Assembly (NCBI GenBank): GCA_009842675.1
Contig: VYEX01000041.1
Coordinates: 1-62,750 of the forward strand
DNA from: Acidimicrobiia bacterium
GTDB taxonomy: Bacteria; Actinomycetota; Acidimicrobiia; Acidimicrobiales; Bin134
Reading direction: 5' to 3'
DNA: 62,750 nt
Shown: one piece after another, positions 8,305 through 17,360 of the stretch
How the letters are laid out: every line of letters starts with the position of its first letter
Position numbering within the stretch: the first letter of the stretch is position 1
The notes under the pieces: generated by a model
Databases searched by the model: none
What the model was told of the DNA's origin: nothing
The model's input: the letters and a program-made list of their open reading frames with translations, nothing else
Program-made: the position numbers and the translations under genes

Positions 8305-9230
8305 CAGTCACCGGGAGGCTGACCGTCGAGTCCCTGACGGCCGACCCTCGCCAGGCCCGCAAGGAGCAGGTGATTCGCTACTCGCTTGGAGTCACCGCGC
8401 TGGTGTCCATATTGATATCGGTGCTCATCATCTGGTCGCTGTTCTCTGAGGCTTGGACGTTCATGGTCGAAGTGAACTGGGGCTCGGTTTGGGACATCGG
8501 CTGGTTCCCCCGCCGGGGCATTTACGACATCAAAACGCTGATCGTGGCCAGTTTCATTGTCACCGGTATCGCCATGATCGTGGCCACTCCGCTGGGATTG
8601 GGGGCGGCCATTTTCCTGTCGGAATATGCCCGACCCGGTGTCCGCCGGACGCTCAAGCCCATCCTGGAGATCCTGGCCGGGATTCCCAGCGTGGTGCTTG
8701 GGTTCTTCGCCCTGGAGTGGATTGCCCCCAACGTGGTCAAGACCCTCTTTAACGGGCCGGCGGCCGGCTCGCTGCTCGCCTCGGGCATCGGAGTAGGGGT
8801 CCTCATCATTCCATTGGTGGCGTCCATCTCCGAAGACGCCATGAATGCGGTGCCCATGTCGTTGCGGGAGGCATCCTCTGGTTTGGGGGCTCGCAAGATG
8901 ACCACCACCGTCCGGGTGGTAATACCGGCCGCGATCTCCGGGCTGGTGGCCTCGTTCATCTTGGCCGTATCCCGAGCCTTGGGTGAGACCATGGTGGTGT
9001 TTCTGGCCGGGGGTGCATCCCAGACCGCCACCTACACCGACAGCGCTCTAGACGGAAGCCTCCCTATGACTGCGGCCATGGCTTCACTGGCCCGGGGCAC
9101 CGACAACGTGGTGGGCGAAGGCCTCACCTTCCAGAGCCTCTTCTTTGTGGGCCTCGTGTTGTTCGTGATGACCTTCGGGTTGAACATCGTGGCCAACCGG
9201 TTCGTCCAGCGAGTGCGGGAGCAGTACTGA
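8301..9230 (+). CDS. pstC: Phosphate ABC transporter permease PstC
   Basis: This protein has 309 residues from the ATG at 8301, which overlaps the pstS stop; another ATG at 8289 would add four residues. It is an inner-membrane permease with about six helices: an N-terminal helix (TALVSILISVLIIWSLF), then the transporter core including LGLGAAIFLSEYA and the EAA-type cytoplasmic loop (SLREASSGLGARKMTTTVRVVIPAAISG) that contacts PstB. With PstA it forms the phosphate channel. Its stop overlaps the pstA start (TGATG), consistent with translational coupling. Confidence 0.95.
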   Translation: MTVTGRLTVESLTADPRQARKEQVIRYSLGVTALVSILISVLIIWSLFSEAWTFMVEVNWGSVWDIGWFPRRGIYDIKTLIVASFIVTGIAMIVATPLGLGAAIFLSEYARPGVRRTLKPILEILAGIPSVVLGFFALEWIAPNVVKTLFNGPAAGSLLASGIGVGVLIIPLVASISEDAMNAVPMSLREASSGLGARKMTTTVRVVIPAAISGLVASFILAVSRALGETMVVFLAGGASQTATYTDSALDGSLPMTAAMASLARGTDNVVGEGLTFQSLFFVGLVLFVMTFGLNIVANRFVQRVREQY

Positions 9231-10186
9231 TGGCGGTCGGCAGGCTGGTTGGCCCTCGCACCAGCAAATTGATGGTGCAGGCCATGGAGCGTCGGGCATG
9301 GGACATCAGAGGCCGGGTGTTCCAGGCCACCTTGCTGCTTACCTTGGCGATCTCGCTCTTTATTCTCGGCGTGCTGATCGTAGACGTAGTGGTGGACGCC
9401 TGGGGCGTCCTCACTGGCCGCCCCGGCGGGTTCTTGAACGGGACCATGCGGTCGGTCTCGCACGACCACAAGCTGGGTGTCCACCAGGCCTTGGTGGGCA
9501 CGTTCTGGATCGCGGTGTTTGTGGCCGTGCTGGCCTTCCCATTCGGCATTGGCGCGGCCATCTGGTTGGAGGAGTACGCCCCCAACAATCGGTTCACCCG
9601 ATTCATCGAGTTGAACATCCGCAATCTGGCCGGCGTGCCTTCGGTGGTCTACGGCCTGCTCGGCCTTTTCTACTTTGTGAACACCCTGGGCAACCTCACT
9701 GGGGGCAAGTCCATCGCGTCGGCCGGCATCACCCTGGCCATCTTGGTGTTGCCCATCGTGATCATCACCGCCCAGGAGGCCATCCGGGCGGTCCCGCAAG
9801 GACTCAAAGAGGGGGCCTACGGTGTGGGCGCCACCAAGTGGACCATGATCCGCAGCCAGGTGCTGCCCTACGCAGCACCTGGCATATTGACCGGGACGCT
9901 GTTGTCCATGTCCCGGGGTATTGGCGAAGCCGCCCCGATTCTCCTTGTCGGCGCGGTCACCGGTCGCCTGGGCACAGATCCGGCGTTCTTGGACTTCAGC
10001 GCCATCAACGCGGAGGCATTCATGGCCATGCCCGTGATCATCGTGGAGTGGGTGCAGAATTCGGGCCGCGATCCGGGCTTCGCCGAAGCCGCGGCCGCTG
10101 CCATCGTGGTGTTGCTGGTATTCGTTATCCTGATGAATGCGGCGGCCATCTTCTTGCGAAACCACTTTGAGAAGAAGAGAGGGTGA
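9230..10186 (+). CDS. pstA: Phosphate ABC transporter permease PstA
   Basis: This is a 318-residue permease. Its predicted helices include LLLTLAISLFILGVLIVDVVV and VGTFWIAVFVAVLAF. The EAA loop (QGLKEGAYGVGATKWTMIR) carries the conserved EGAxxLGAxxW pattern typical of PstA. It pairs with PstC in the membrane. The ATG at 9230 overlaps the pstC TGA by one base, and pstB begins three bases after its stop. The length is slightly above the usual 280-300 residues because of a hydrophilic N-terminal extension of about 30 residues. Confidence 0.95.
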   Translation: MAVGRLVGPRTSKLMVQAMERRAWDIRGRVFQATLLLTLAISLFILGVLIVDVVVDAWGVLTGRPGGFLNGTMRSVSHDHKLGVHQALVGTFWIAVFVAVLAFPFGIGAAIWLEEYAPNNRFTRFIELNIRNLAGVPSVVYGLLGLFYFVNTLGNLTGGKSIASAGITLAILVLPIVIITAQEAIRAVPQGLKEGAYGVGATKWTMIRSQVLPYAAPGILTGTLLSMSRGIGEAAPILLVGAVTGRLGTDPAFLDFSAINAEAFMAMPVIIVEWVQNSGRDPGFAEAAAAAIVVLLVFVILMNAAAIFLRNHFEKKRG

Positions 10187-10189
10187 TTC

Positions 10190-11095
10190 GTGGAAGCAGT
10201 CACTGAGACCATAGGGACCGACCAGATGGAGCAAGCAGAACCGCAAGCCGCCCCACGCCTCAATCTGGATCTCGACCGCACAGGACAAGCCAACGAGCCA
10301 GACGCCGCCGACGCGGTGTTCGAGGTCAAAGACCTGAACGTGTACTACGGCGACTTCCGAGCCGTTCAAGACGCATCATTCACGGTGTACGAGCACGAGA
10401 TCACCGCCATGATCGGCCCTTCGGGCTGTGGCAAGACCACGGTGTTGCGCTGCTTCAACCGGATGAACGATCTCATCCCCATCGCCCGCGTCGAGGGCCG
10501 GGTGGACTTCCGTAACGTGTCCATATACGACCCCCGGGTTGATCCGGTGGAGGTCCGCCGCCGTATTGGCATGGTGTTCCAAAAGCCCAACCCGTTCCCC
10601 AAGTCGATCTACGACAACATCGCTTTCGGCCCCCGGGTCACCGGTATGGCCAAGAAGAAGGGCGATTTAGACGAGATCGTGGAGCGGTCACTGGGCCGGG
10701 CTGCTCTGTGGGATGAGGTCAAGGACCGGCTGAAGGACTCGGCCCTGGGGCTGTCCGGGGGCCAGCAGCAGCGCCTGTGCATTGCCCGGGCCATCGCCGT
10801 CGATCCCGATGTGCTGCTGATGGACGAGCCGTGCTCAGCCCTCGACCCCATCGCCACCACCCGCATCGAGGACCTGATGCAGGAGATCAAGGACGACTAC
10901 ACCATCGTGATCGTCACCCACAACATGCAGCAGGCCGCCCGGATCAGCAATCGCACGGCGTTCTTCACTGCTCAACTCGATTCCACTTCCGACCAGCGGT
11001 GCGGGTTGCTGGTGGAATACGACCGCACCGAAACCATCTTCTCGAATCCCTCCGACGAGCGGACCGAGAACTACGTCACCGGGCGGTTCGGCTGA
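10190..11095 (+). CDS. pstB: Phosphate ABC transporter ATP-binding protein
   Basis: This 301-residue ATPase drives PstCA. It has Walker [10 protein letters not shown], the signature [14 protein letters not shown], Walker [13 protein letters not shown] and the switch histidine in VTHNMQQA. The cysteine next to the Walker A and [10 protein letters not shown] after it are PstB-specific. The N-terminal 45 residues are a non-conserved hydrophilic extension; an internal ATG at 10226 gives a shorter alternative. GTG at 10190 lies three bases after the pstA stop. In the SenX3/PhoR family, PstB and PhoU relay transport status to the kinase. Confidence 0.96.
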   Translation: MEAVTETIGTDQMEQAEPQAAPRLNLDLDRTGQANEPDAADAVFEVKDLNVYYGDFRAVQDASFTVYEHEITAMIGPSGCGKTTVLRCFNRMNDLIPIARVEGRVDFRNVSIYDPRVDPVEVRRRIGMVFQKPNPFPKSIYDNIAFGPRVTGMAKKKGDLDEIVERSLGRAALWDEVKDRLKDSALGLSGGQQQRLCIARAIAVDPDVLLMDEPCSALDPIATTRIEDLMQEIKDDYTIVIVTHNMQQAARISNRTAFFTAQLDSTSDQRCGLLVEYDRTETIFSNPSDERTENYVTGRFG

Positions 11096-11115
11096 GCTCC
11101 GGACCGGAGCCCGAG

Positions 11116-11835
11116 GTGGGAGAGCTTCGCAAGTCCTTCCACGATGAACTGGACGAGATCCAGGCGGGCATCGTGCGCATGGCCGCGCTGGTCACCGAGG
11201 CCGTTCCCCGGGCCACCGAGTCGCTGCTGGAATCCAACTTGGAGCTGGCCCAGCAGCTCATCACCTCAGATGACGAGCTCGACTATCTGTCGGTGCATCT
11301 TGAAGAACGATGCCATCAGGTGCTGGCCCTTCAGTCTCCCATGGCCGGCGACCTGCGGGCCCTCAGCACCGCTCTTCGGCTTAACGCCGAGTTGGAGCGG
11401 TCGGGCGATTTGGCGGTGAACATCGCCAAGGGCACCCGGCGCATTTACGGAACCCGCTACGACGCCACCCTTCGAGGCTTGCTGGTGAGGATGAGCGAGG
11501 AGGCGTGCCGGCTGGTGCGGTTGGCCATCGACTCCTATGTCGACCGCAACGCCGGGTTGGCCGCCGCCCTCGACGACATCGACGACCAACTCGACGGCCT
11601 GAACCAAGACTGCGTTCAGGCCGTATTCCAAGCCCATAACGACGGCACCATCGATCTTCAAGCCGCTGTTCAGCTCTGTTTGATCAGCCGGTACTACGAG
11701 CGCATCGGCGACCATGCGGTCAACATCGGGGAGCGGGTGGTGTACATGGTCACGGGATGGCTTCCCGAGCACACCGGGTCGGCCCGATTGAAGGACCGAC
11801 AGCACTACCAACCCGACGATACCGAAGAGGAGTGA
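11116..11835 (+). CDS. phoU: Phosphate transport regulator PhoU
   Basis: This protein has 239 residues from a GTG at 11116 with GGAG five bases upstream; the reading frame is open further back inside pstB, but that part is not real coding. Two repeated three-helix bundles are visible, each with the metal-binding pattern of PhoU: LRLNAELERSGDLAVNIAK and LISRYYERIGDHAVNIGER (E-x-x-GD-x-x-xN). PhoU links PstB to the sensor kinase and silences the Pho response when phosphate is plentiful. It lies 20 bp after pstB and 28 bp before the kinase gene. Confidence 0.95.
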   Translation: MGELRKSFHDELDEIQAGIVRMAALVTEAVPRATESLLESNLELAQQLITSDDELDYLSVHLEERCHQVLALQSPMAGDLRALSTALRLNAELERSGDLAVNIAKGTRRIYGTRYDATLRGLLVRMSEEACRLVRLAIDSYVDRNAGLAAALDDIDDQLDGLNQDCVQAVFQAHNDGTIDLQAAVQLCLISRYYERIGDHAVNIGERVVYMVTGWLPEHTGSARLKDRQHYQPDDTEEE

Positions 11836-11863
11836 TCGTGGCGTCGCTCTTCGGGGTGTTCGG

Positions 11864-13015
11864 ATGATCGTCGCCCTCGTTGTGGTGGCCGCCGCGGTGG
11901 GCTTGGTCATAGTCGGGGCGGTGGCGTGGCGCGAGCACCGGCACTTTGTCGATGCCGAGGAAAACAGACGCCGCGACGATGAAATGCACCGCCGCCAAGA
12001 AGGGGAGGTGGCCGACAGCGAGGCCCGACTCAGGCTCTCTTTAGACGCCATCACCCAAGGGGTGGTGATGGCCGATGCCGACGGCACCGTGTTGTATCGC
12101 AATCCCTACTCCCAGCCGTTCACTGAAGCTCGCCACGGCGAGGCACTCGTGGAGGCTGCGGTGTCCGAGCTGCTGGCCGAAGCGGCCCAGGGTCGGGCGG
12201 TTGAGCGAGAAGTCGAGCTGTTCGGCCCGCCTCGCCAATGCCTTTTCGTCAGTGCCATGCCGTTGCGGGCCGAGGGCAGGGACTACGGATCGGTGGCCCT
12301 CATCGACGACATCACCGAGCCGCAGCGGCTGGATGCCATGCGCCGGGATTTTGTGGCCAACATAAGCCACGAGCTCAGAACCCCGATGGGCGCACTCAGC
12401 TTGCTGGCCGAGACGCTGGCTGGAGAGACCGATCCCGAGGTGGTCTCCCGGTTGGCGGTGAGGGTACAGGCGGAGGCCATCCGGCTGTCCGACATCATGG
12501 ACGACTTGCTGGAGCTCAGCCGGATCGAGAGCAACGAAGCCTCGGAGCGGGCACCGGTTGCCATCCAGCATGTGATCAGCGACGCCCTCTCCCGGGCCAG
12601 GGCCACCGCAGAAGAGAAAGACGTTCCCATCGAAACTGCTCTCCCCGCGCTGGATTTGGTGGTCCGGGCAGATCGCCGCCAACTCACCTCCGCGGTTTTC
12701 AACCTGTTGGACAACGCGGTCAAATACTCCGAGGCCACTCGCCCGGTCAGGGTCACAACCCGGTTGGAAGGCAATTGGGTTGAGGTGGAGGTGCGCGATC
12801 AGGGATACGGCATCCCGCTGCGCCACCAAGAGCGGATCTTCGAGCGCTTTTACCAGGTGGACCGCTCCCGAGGGCAGACCGATGGGGGCGTTGGGCTGGG
12901 CCTGGCCATCGTGCGCCATGTTGCCACCAACCATGGGGGTGAGGTCCGGGTGGAGTCCACAGAGGGGGAGGGCTCTTCGTTCACGCTGGCAGTGCCCATC
13001 GGAGCACAAGCATGA
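11864..13015 (+). CDS. senX3: SenX3/PhoR-type sensor histidine kinase
   Basis: This is a 383-residue kinase. A single N-terminal membrane helix (residues 1-21) is followed by a short coiled segment, a PAS-like domain (about 55-140, SLDAITQGVVMADADG), the dimerisation domain with the phospho-accepting H169 in NISHELRTP, and a catalytic domain with N-box NLLDNAVKYSE, DQGYGIP and GVGLGLAIV. There is no extracellular sensor loop, as in SenX3 of mycobacteria, where phosphate status is read from PstB-PhoU. The stop overlaps the regulator start (ATGA at 13012). The operon position makes the phosphate role firm; the name is by analogy. Confidence 0.92.
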   Translation: MIVALVVVAAAVGLVIVGAVAWREHRHFVDAEENRRRDDEMHRRQEGEVADSEARLRLSLDAITQGVVMADADGTVLYRNPYSQPFTEARHGEALVEAAVSELLAEAAQGRAVEREVELFGPPRQCLFVSAMPLRAEGRDYGSVALIDDITEPQRLDAMRRDFVANISHELRTPMGALSLLAETLAGETDPEVVSRLAVRVQAEAIRLSDIMDDLLELSRIESNEASERAPVAIQHVISDALSRARATAEEKDVPIETALPALDLVVRADRRQLTSAVFNLLDNAVKYSEATRPVRVTTRLEGNWVEVEVRDQGYGIPLRHQERIFERFYQVDRSRGQTDGGVGLGLAIVRHVATNHGGEVRVESTEGEGSSFTLAVPIGAQA

Positions 13016-13737
13016 GCGGGTCGGCCAGGGTCCTCATCGTCGAAGACGAGGAGTCTTTCGTCGAGGCGCTGACCGTGGGCCTGACCCGCGAGGGATTCAC
13101 CGTGAACGTGGCCCGCGACGGCAAAGAAGCCCTCGATCTGTTCAACTCCTACTCCCCCGACATCGTGCTGCTCGACGTGATGCTGCCTTTGGTGTCCGGG
13201 GTTGATGTCTGCCGCCAGATCCGGTCCCGCTCCCAGGTGCCCATCATCATGGTCACCGCCAAGGGCGAGGAGATCGACGCAGTGGTGGGTTTGGAGGTGG
13301 GGGCCGACGACTACGTGACCAAGCCCTATCGACTGCGCGAGCTGATTTCTCGCATGCGGTCGCTGCTGCGGCGGTCCCGATGGACGGCAGAGAGCGAGAC
13401 GTTGCGGGGTGACGTCATCGAGGTAGGCGATGTAACGGTCGACCCCGAGCGCCATGAGGTATTCGTTCGGGGCGAGCCGATCGAGCTGCCGCTGAAGGAA
13501 TTCGACCTGTTGGAGCTGCTGTTGACCAACGCGGGACGGGTGTTGACCCGGGATGCGCTGATCGACCAGGTATGGGGCAGCGACTATGTGGGCGACACCA
13601 AGACGCTGGACGTCCACATCAAGCGGCTTCGATCCAAGATTGAGGACGACCCCTCCAACCCCTGCCGCATCGTGACCATCCGCGGTCTGGGCTACAAGTA
13701 CGCCACCGGCCTCCCGGCAGAGTCCGCGCCGCCATAA
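13012..13737 (+). CDS. regX3: RegX3/PhoP-type OmpR-family response regulator
   Basis: This 241-residue protein has an N-terminal receiver domain with the acidic pair near VEDEE, phospho-acceptor D55 in IVLLDVMLPL, the conserved threonine in IIMVTAKG and lysine in DYVTKPY. A winged-helix DNA-binding domain of the OmpR type follows (ELPLKEFDLLELL, then DVHIKRLRSKIEDDP). It is the output of the upstream kinase and the likely ligand of the PHO box at 7221-7242. It ends the Pho operon; the next gene starts 10 bp later on the same strand but is unrelated. Confidence 0.94.
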   Translation: MSGSARVLIVEDEESFVEALTVGLTREGFTVNVARDGKEALDLFNSYSPDIVLLDVMLPLVSGVDVCRQIRSRSQVPIIMVTAKGEEIDAVVGLEVGADDYVTKPYRLRELISRMRSLLRRSRWTAESETLRGDVIEVGDVTVDPERHEVFVRGEPIELPLKEFDLLELLLTNAGRVLTRDALIDQVWGSDYVGDTKTLDVHIKRLRSKIEDDPSNPCRIVTIRGLGYKYATGLPAESAPP

Positions 13738-13747
13738 TCTCTCTAGT

Positions 13748-15043
13748 GTGATCAATACCCCGTTCTTGCGGCTGGTCCGGGTTCATGCCCTGGGGGCCGC
13801 GGGCGACGCCATGGTCACCGTCGCCTTGGCCGGGTCGCTCTTTTTCTCAATCGACCCCAGCGCGGCCCGGTTCCGGGTGACCCTCTATCTGCTCTTGACC
13901 ATGGCCCCGTTCGCGGTGGTCGGGCCGCTGATAGGGCCGGCCCTGGACCGCTTCCGGGGCGGGCGCCGTCCCATGATCTTCGCCATCAACGCTGGTCGGG
14001 CATTCTTCGCCTTCCTGATGATCTCCAACATGGACTCGCTGCTGCTGTTCCCCCTGTCCTTCGCCATGTTGATCCTCCAGAAGAGCTATGGGGTGGCCAA
14101 GGCCTCCATGGTGCCCCTCATATTGCGGAATGAAGAGCAATTCGTCGGAGGCAATGCCCGATTGGCGCTGGTGGGCAGTGTTTGCGGGTTCATCGGCGCG
14201 GCTCCGGCGTTGTTGGCCAACTGGCTGGGAGGGCCTTCGTGGGCGGTGGGTATGGCCATGGTGGTTTACATCCTGTGCGCCCTGTCCTGCCTGTCGCTTC
14301 CCCCCGGCCGAGTGGCGCCCAAATCTCCTGGTGATGACGAGTCAAGCAAGCTCCGCACCGTGGGCATCCGCAAGGCGGCGTCGGCCACCGGCACTCTGCG
14401 GGGCATCGTCGGGTTCACGACCTTCTTGGCCGCGTTCGCCCTTCGGGGAGGGGCCGACGACGTGAATCTCTCCGGGGTTGGCAAGGCATTCGGGGCCGGT
14501 ATCCGCCATGCCCTCCAGGGCGACGTGGCCTCCGACGCCAGCCCGGCCTGGAAACTGGGGCTGGTGGCGGCCGCCCTGGTCTGCGGGTTCTTGGTCGGTT
14601 CGCTTCTGGCCCCCAAGCTGCGGGACCGGATTCGCGAGGAGGTGATCATCGCCAGCGCGCTGTTGGCCCTGTTCCTGGTCGGCCTGGTGGCCGCGTGGGG
14701 CGGGGGTTACGGATCAACCCTGCTGCTTGCCCTCGGAGTGGGCGTCACCGCCAGTGCCGGCAAGCTCTCCTTCGACTCCATAGTGCAGCGCGATGCCGAG
14801 GGCGCCGACCACGGCCGCTCGTTCGCCATCTTCGAGACCCGCTTCCAGATCTTCTGGGTGGTGGGCGCGCTCATCCCGGTGGTCATCCCCATTTCTGCCC
14901 GCATTGGCTTCATCCTCATTGCGATTGCCGCCGCGGCCGCCGCGGTGTTCTTCTGGCTGCGGCCAGCCGCTGGTGGTCCGTTTAATCAGGCAGGTCGATC
15001 CGGGCCAGCCACAGGCCCGGAGCATCAACCTCAGCGGGCGTAG
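13748..15043 (+). CDS. MFS-type membrane transporter-like protein
   Basis: This 431-residue protein is mostly hydrophobic, with about ten to twelve helices. The N-terminal half has the MFS layout: VRVHALGAAGDAMVTVALAG, then a loop GPALDRFRGGRRPM between helices 2 and 3, the usual site of the MFS motif A. A hydrophilic insert of about 90 residues (roughly 190-280) separates the halves, longer than normal. The substrate is unknown. GTG at 13748 lies ten bases after the response regulator stop. The last 62 bp overlap tail-to-tail with the DUF2342 gene on the opposite strand, so its proline/glycine-rich tail is also antisense coding. Confidence 0.72.
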   Translation: MINTPFLRLVRVHALGAAGDAMVTVALAGSLFFSIDPSAARFRVTLYLLLTMAPFAVVGPLIGPALDRFRGGRRPMIFAINAGRAFFAFLMISNMDSLLLFPLSFAMLILQKSYGVAKASMVPLILRNEEQFVGGNARLALVGSVCGFIGAAPALLANWLGGPSWAVGMAMVVYILCALSCLSLPPGRVAPKSPGDDESSKLRTVGIRKAASATGTLRGIVGFTTFLAAFALRGGADDVNLSGVGKAFGAGIRHALQGDVASDASPAWKLGLVAAALVCGFLVGSLLAPKLRDRIREEVIIASALLALFLVGLVAAWGGGYGSTLLLALGVGVTASAGKLSFDSIVQRDAEGADHGRSFAIFETRFQIFWVVGALIPVVIPISARIGFILIAIAAAAAAVFFWLRPAAGGPFNQAGRSGPATGPEHQPQRA

Positions 15044-16160
15044 GCAGTTCTCTCTCCGAATGCCACAACCGAGCCAGACCGTCAGTTCCCGCTCGCTCCA
15101 ACACGCCGCTGGCGAAGGCCGATCCGCGGTCGTACTGGTCTTGGGTGAGTTCGAGTCCGAACATCCTCTCAATGAAGCGATCGGCCTGGTCGGCCGTCAC
15201 CCGCCGCCGCCTCAGGGCTTCGCTCAGGCGCTGGTAGGAGCCGATGAGCCCGCGTCCGATGCTGTCCATGGTCCAGTCGACATAGCCGGCGATCACTGTG
15301 ACCAGCGCCGTGATCTGCGGCAGCAATACCCGCTGGGCCGGTGATTGGATGGCCCCCAGGATGATCTCGGGATCGCCCAGCACCGACTGGATGTCGCCCA
15401 TGGACTCGGGGTTGGCGAAGTCCAGTTCGCCCAGCCGGCTCTCCAGCGCCGCCGGATCAGCCTCGAAGCCCCGAACGTAGTCGGCCAGCAGCTCATCGAG
15501 ACGCCGGCTCACGTGGGGGATCGACAGCACGGCATGGTGGGTCAACTCGCTCAGACACACCCAGAGCCGGAGGTCGGAGGCATCCAGGCTCCACTCGTCG
15601 GCCAAGGCATCCATGTTGGCCGGCACCACCATCAGCGTCGAGCCGCTGCGGGGAATGGGGAGGTCGTATTGGCCCATGCTCCGGCGGGCGAGATTGCCCA
15701 CCATGCTCCCTGCGGTCATGCTGAGCATTACTGGGCCGATCATCTTCATGATCTGGCCGAACATGGCCTGGGCAGGGTCGAAAGAGGCCTCCTCCGCCCC
15801 CACTCGGCCCGACACGTCGCCGATGGGCTCCAGTAGATGCTGGTAGGCCTCCAGCGTGGCGGTGGCCCACTGGGTCCGGGTCACCGGCACGATCGTGGCC
15901 GCTTGGCCGTCGCGGGTAGTGGACAGGCCGGTGGCGTTGGCCACCTGGAGCTCGGCCACCCGCCCCAGCTCCTCCAGCGCCATGCGGTCGGACGGGTCGA
16001 CATTGGGCTCAGACTGTCCTTCGGTGGCCACTGCCACCGCGAACTGGCGCGCCGTCTCCCAAGTTGATGAGGCCTGCTGGGAGAAGAGCTTGCCCAGGTC
16101 ACCGAAAATCGGCATTCCCTTGAAGGGATTGAACTCCTCGGGAGAGTCAGGTTCGGTCAC
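14982..16160 (-). CDS. DUF2342 / zincin-like putative hydrolase
   Basis: This 392-residue protein belongs to the actinobacterial DUF2342 family (zincin-like, often annotated zinc-dependent metalloprotease). Family features are FGQIMKMIGPVMLSMTAGSM, GQYDLPIPRSGS and the helix LRLWVCLSELTHHAVLSIPH. The last holds the place of the HExxH zinc motif, but the first histidine is a serine here (S-E-L-T-H), so classic catalysis is doubtful. The family is broadly conserved in actinobacteria, near PDZ-Lon and UPF0182 genes, as found a few kilobases downstream here. It overlaps the MFS gene by 62 bp at the 3' ends and is divergent from the SDR gene with 56 bp between starts. Confidence 0.85.
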   Translation of the reverse strand: MTEPDSPEEFNPFKGMPIFGDLGKLFSQQASSTWETARQFAVAVATEGQSEPNVDPSDRMALEELGRVAELQVANATGLSTTRDGQAATIVPVTRTQWATATLEAYQHLLEPIGDVSGRVGAEEASFDPAQAMFGQIMKMIGPVMLSMTAGSMVGNLARRSMGQYDLPIPRSGSTLMVVPANMDALADEWSLDASDLRLWVCLSELTHHAVLSIPHVSRRLDELLADYVRGFEADPAALESRLGELDFANPESMGDIQSVLGDPEIILGAIQSPAQRVLLPQITALVTVIAGYVDWTMDSIGRGLIGSYQRLSEALRRRRVTADQADRFIERMFGLELTQDQYDRGSAFASGVLERAGTDGLARLWHSERELPTPAEVDAPGLWLARIDLPD

Positions 16161-16216
16161 GCTCTGATGCTACCGGCCATTGTGTCGGCAGCCTTCCTTC
16201 CCCGTATCCTCAATGA

Positions 16217-17311
16217 GTGGCTGATCCTGCTCCGATTTCTGTGGCGGTGGCCGGTGCCTGCGGCCCGCTTGGCCGCCGGGTTAGCCGCCGACTGGTGGAT
16301 CATTCCCAAGTCGGCACGGTGGTGGGGTTCGACCTACGCCCCGATCCCGGAATCGCCGGGTTGGAGTACGTCTCCGGCGACGTCACAGAGTTGGATCTCG
16401 AGACCCTGCTGGCTGATGTGGATGTGCTGGTTCATCTGGTTTCGGCGGTGGAGCCGTGGTCAGATGAGGAGCCGGCGGGAACCCGAGATGCCGAGGTAAC
16501 CCGTCTGCTTCTGGAGGCCGCCAGCGCTGCCGGAGTCGGCCGGTTGGTCATGATGTCCACGGCCATGGTGTACGGGGCATGGCCCGACAACCCGGTGCCG
16601 CTCACCGAAGCGTCTGTGCTGCGCCCTCTTCCCGAGTGCGGCTTTGCCGTCAACAAGGCGGAGCAGGAGCGGTTTGCCGGCCAGTGGGCCGAAGAGCATC
16701 CCAAAGTGGACATCGTCACCCTGCGCCCCACGGTCAGCTTGGCCGAGGAGCACGTGGGTTGGGTGGTCCGCTCCCTGCGGTCAGCGGCCCACCTCAACGG
16801 GGAGAGCGAGGTGCCCGTTCAGTTCCTTCACATGGACGATTTGGCGACGGCAGTGGAGCTGAGCGTGGTGGGCGACTTGACCGGGGTGTACAACGTGGCC
16901 CCTAACGGCTGGATCAGCAGCGGGACGGCTCTCGAACTCGTGGGCCGGACCCATCGGTTCAATATGCCCGAGCAGCTCTTGCGCCGGGTGACGACATGGT
17001 GGTGGAAGAAGGGCCCAACCCTTTCCCGCACTGGCGTGCTGCCGTTGGGAAACGGCTCGACCCCCATCAGTCCTGGCGTGCTCCGCTATGCCCGATTTCC
17101 CTGGGTGGTGGCCAGCGATCGGCTCCGGGCCGCGGGCTGGACCCCCCAGTTCACCAGCGAGCAGGCCTTCATCTCCGGTCACAAGAGCCCCCCTTGGGGC
17201 ATGCTTGACTCCCACCGCCGCCAGCAGATTGCCCTGTTGGGTGCGGTTGCTGGAGGGTTGGGCGTCGTGTGGGGCGCGCTGGCCGTTGGCCGCCGTCTAT
17301 TTCGCCGCTGA
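16217..17311 (+). CDS. NAD-dependent epimerase/dehydratase (extended SDR), atypical active site
   Basis: This 364-residue protein has an N-terminal Rossmann fold (VAVAGACGPLGRRVSRRL, a GxxGxxG-like loop), then DVDVLVHLVSAVEP and VGRLVMMSTAMVYG with the SDR serine. The catalytic YxxxK appears as F-A-V-N-K in ECGFAVNKAEQE, so the usual tyrosine is phenylalanine and oxidoreductase activity may be lost. The C-terminal 120 residues are less conserved and end in a hydrophobic helix (ALLGAVAGGLGVVWGALAVG), suggesting membrane anchoring. The start is GTG at 16217. The substrate is unknown; it may be a sugar-nucleotide-like or steroid-like ligand binder. Confidence 0.78.
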   Translation: MADPAPISVAVAGACGPLGRRVSRRLVDHSQVGTVVGFDLRPDPGIAGLEYVSGDVTELDLETLLADVDVLVHLVSAVEPWSDEEPAGTRDAEVTRLLLEAASAAGVGRLVMMSTAMVYGAWPDNPVPLTEASVLRPLPECGFAVNKAEQERFAGQWAEEHPKVDIVTLRPTVSLAEEHVGWVVRSLRSAAHLNGESEVPVQFLHMDDLATAVELSVVGDLTGVYNVAPNGWISSGTALELVGRTHRFNMPEQLLRRVTTWWWKKGPTLSRTGVLPLGNGSTPISPGVLRYARFPWVVASDRLRAAGWTPQFTSEQAFISGHKSPPWGMLDSHRRQQIALLGAVAGGLGVVWGALAVGRRLFRR

Positions 17312-17360
17312 TCGCCGCCGTGTTGGAAACCGACCAGAGGGAAGGGTTTACACTCAGTCT

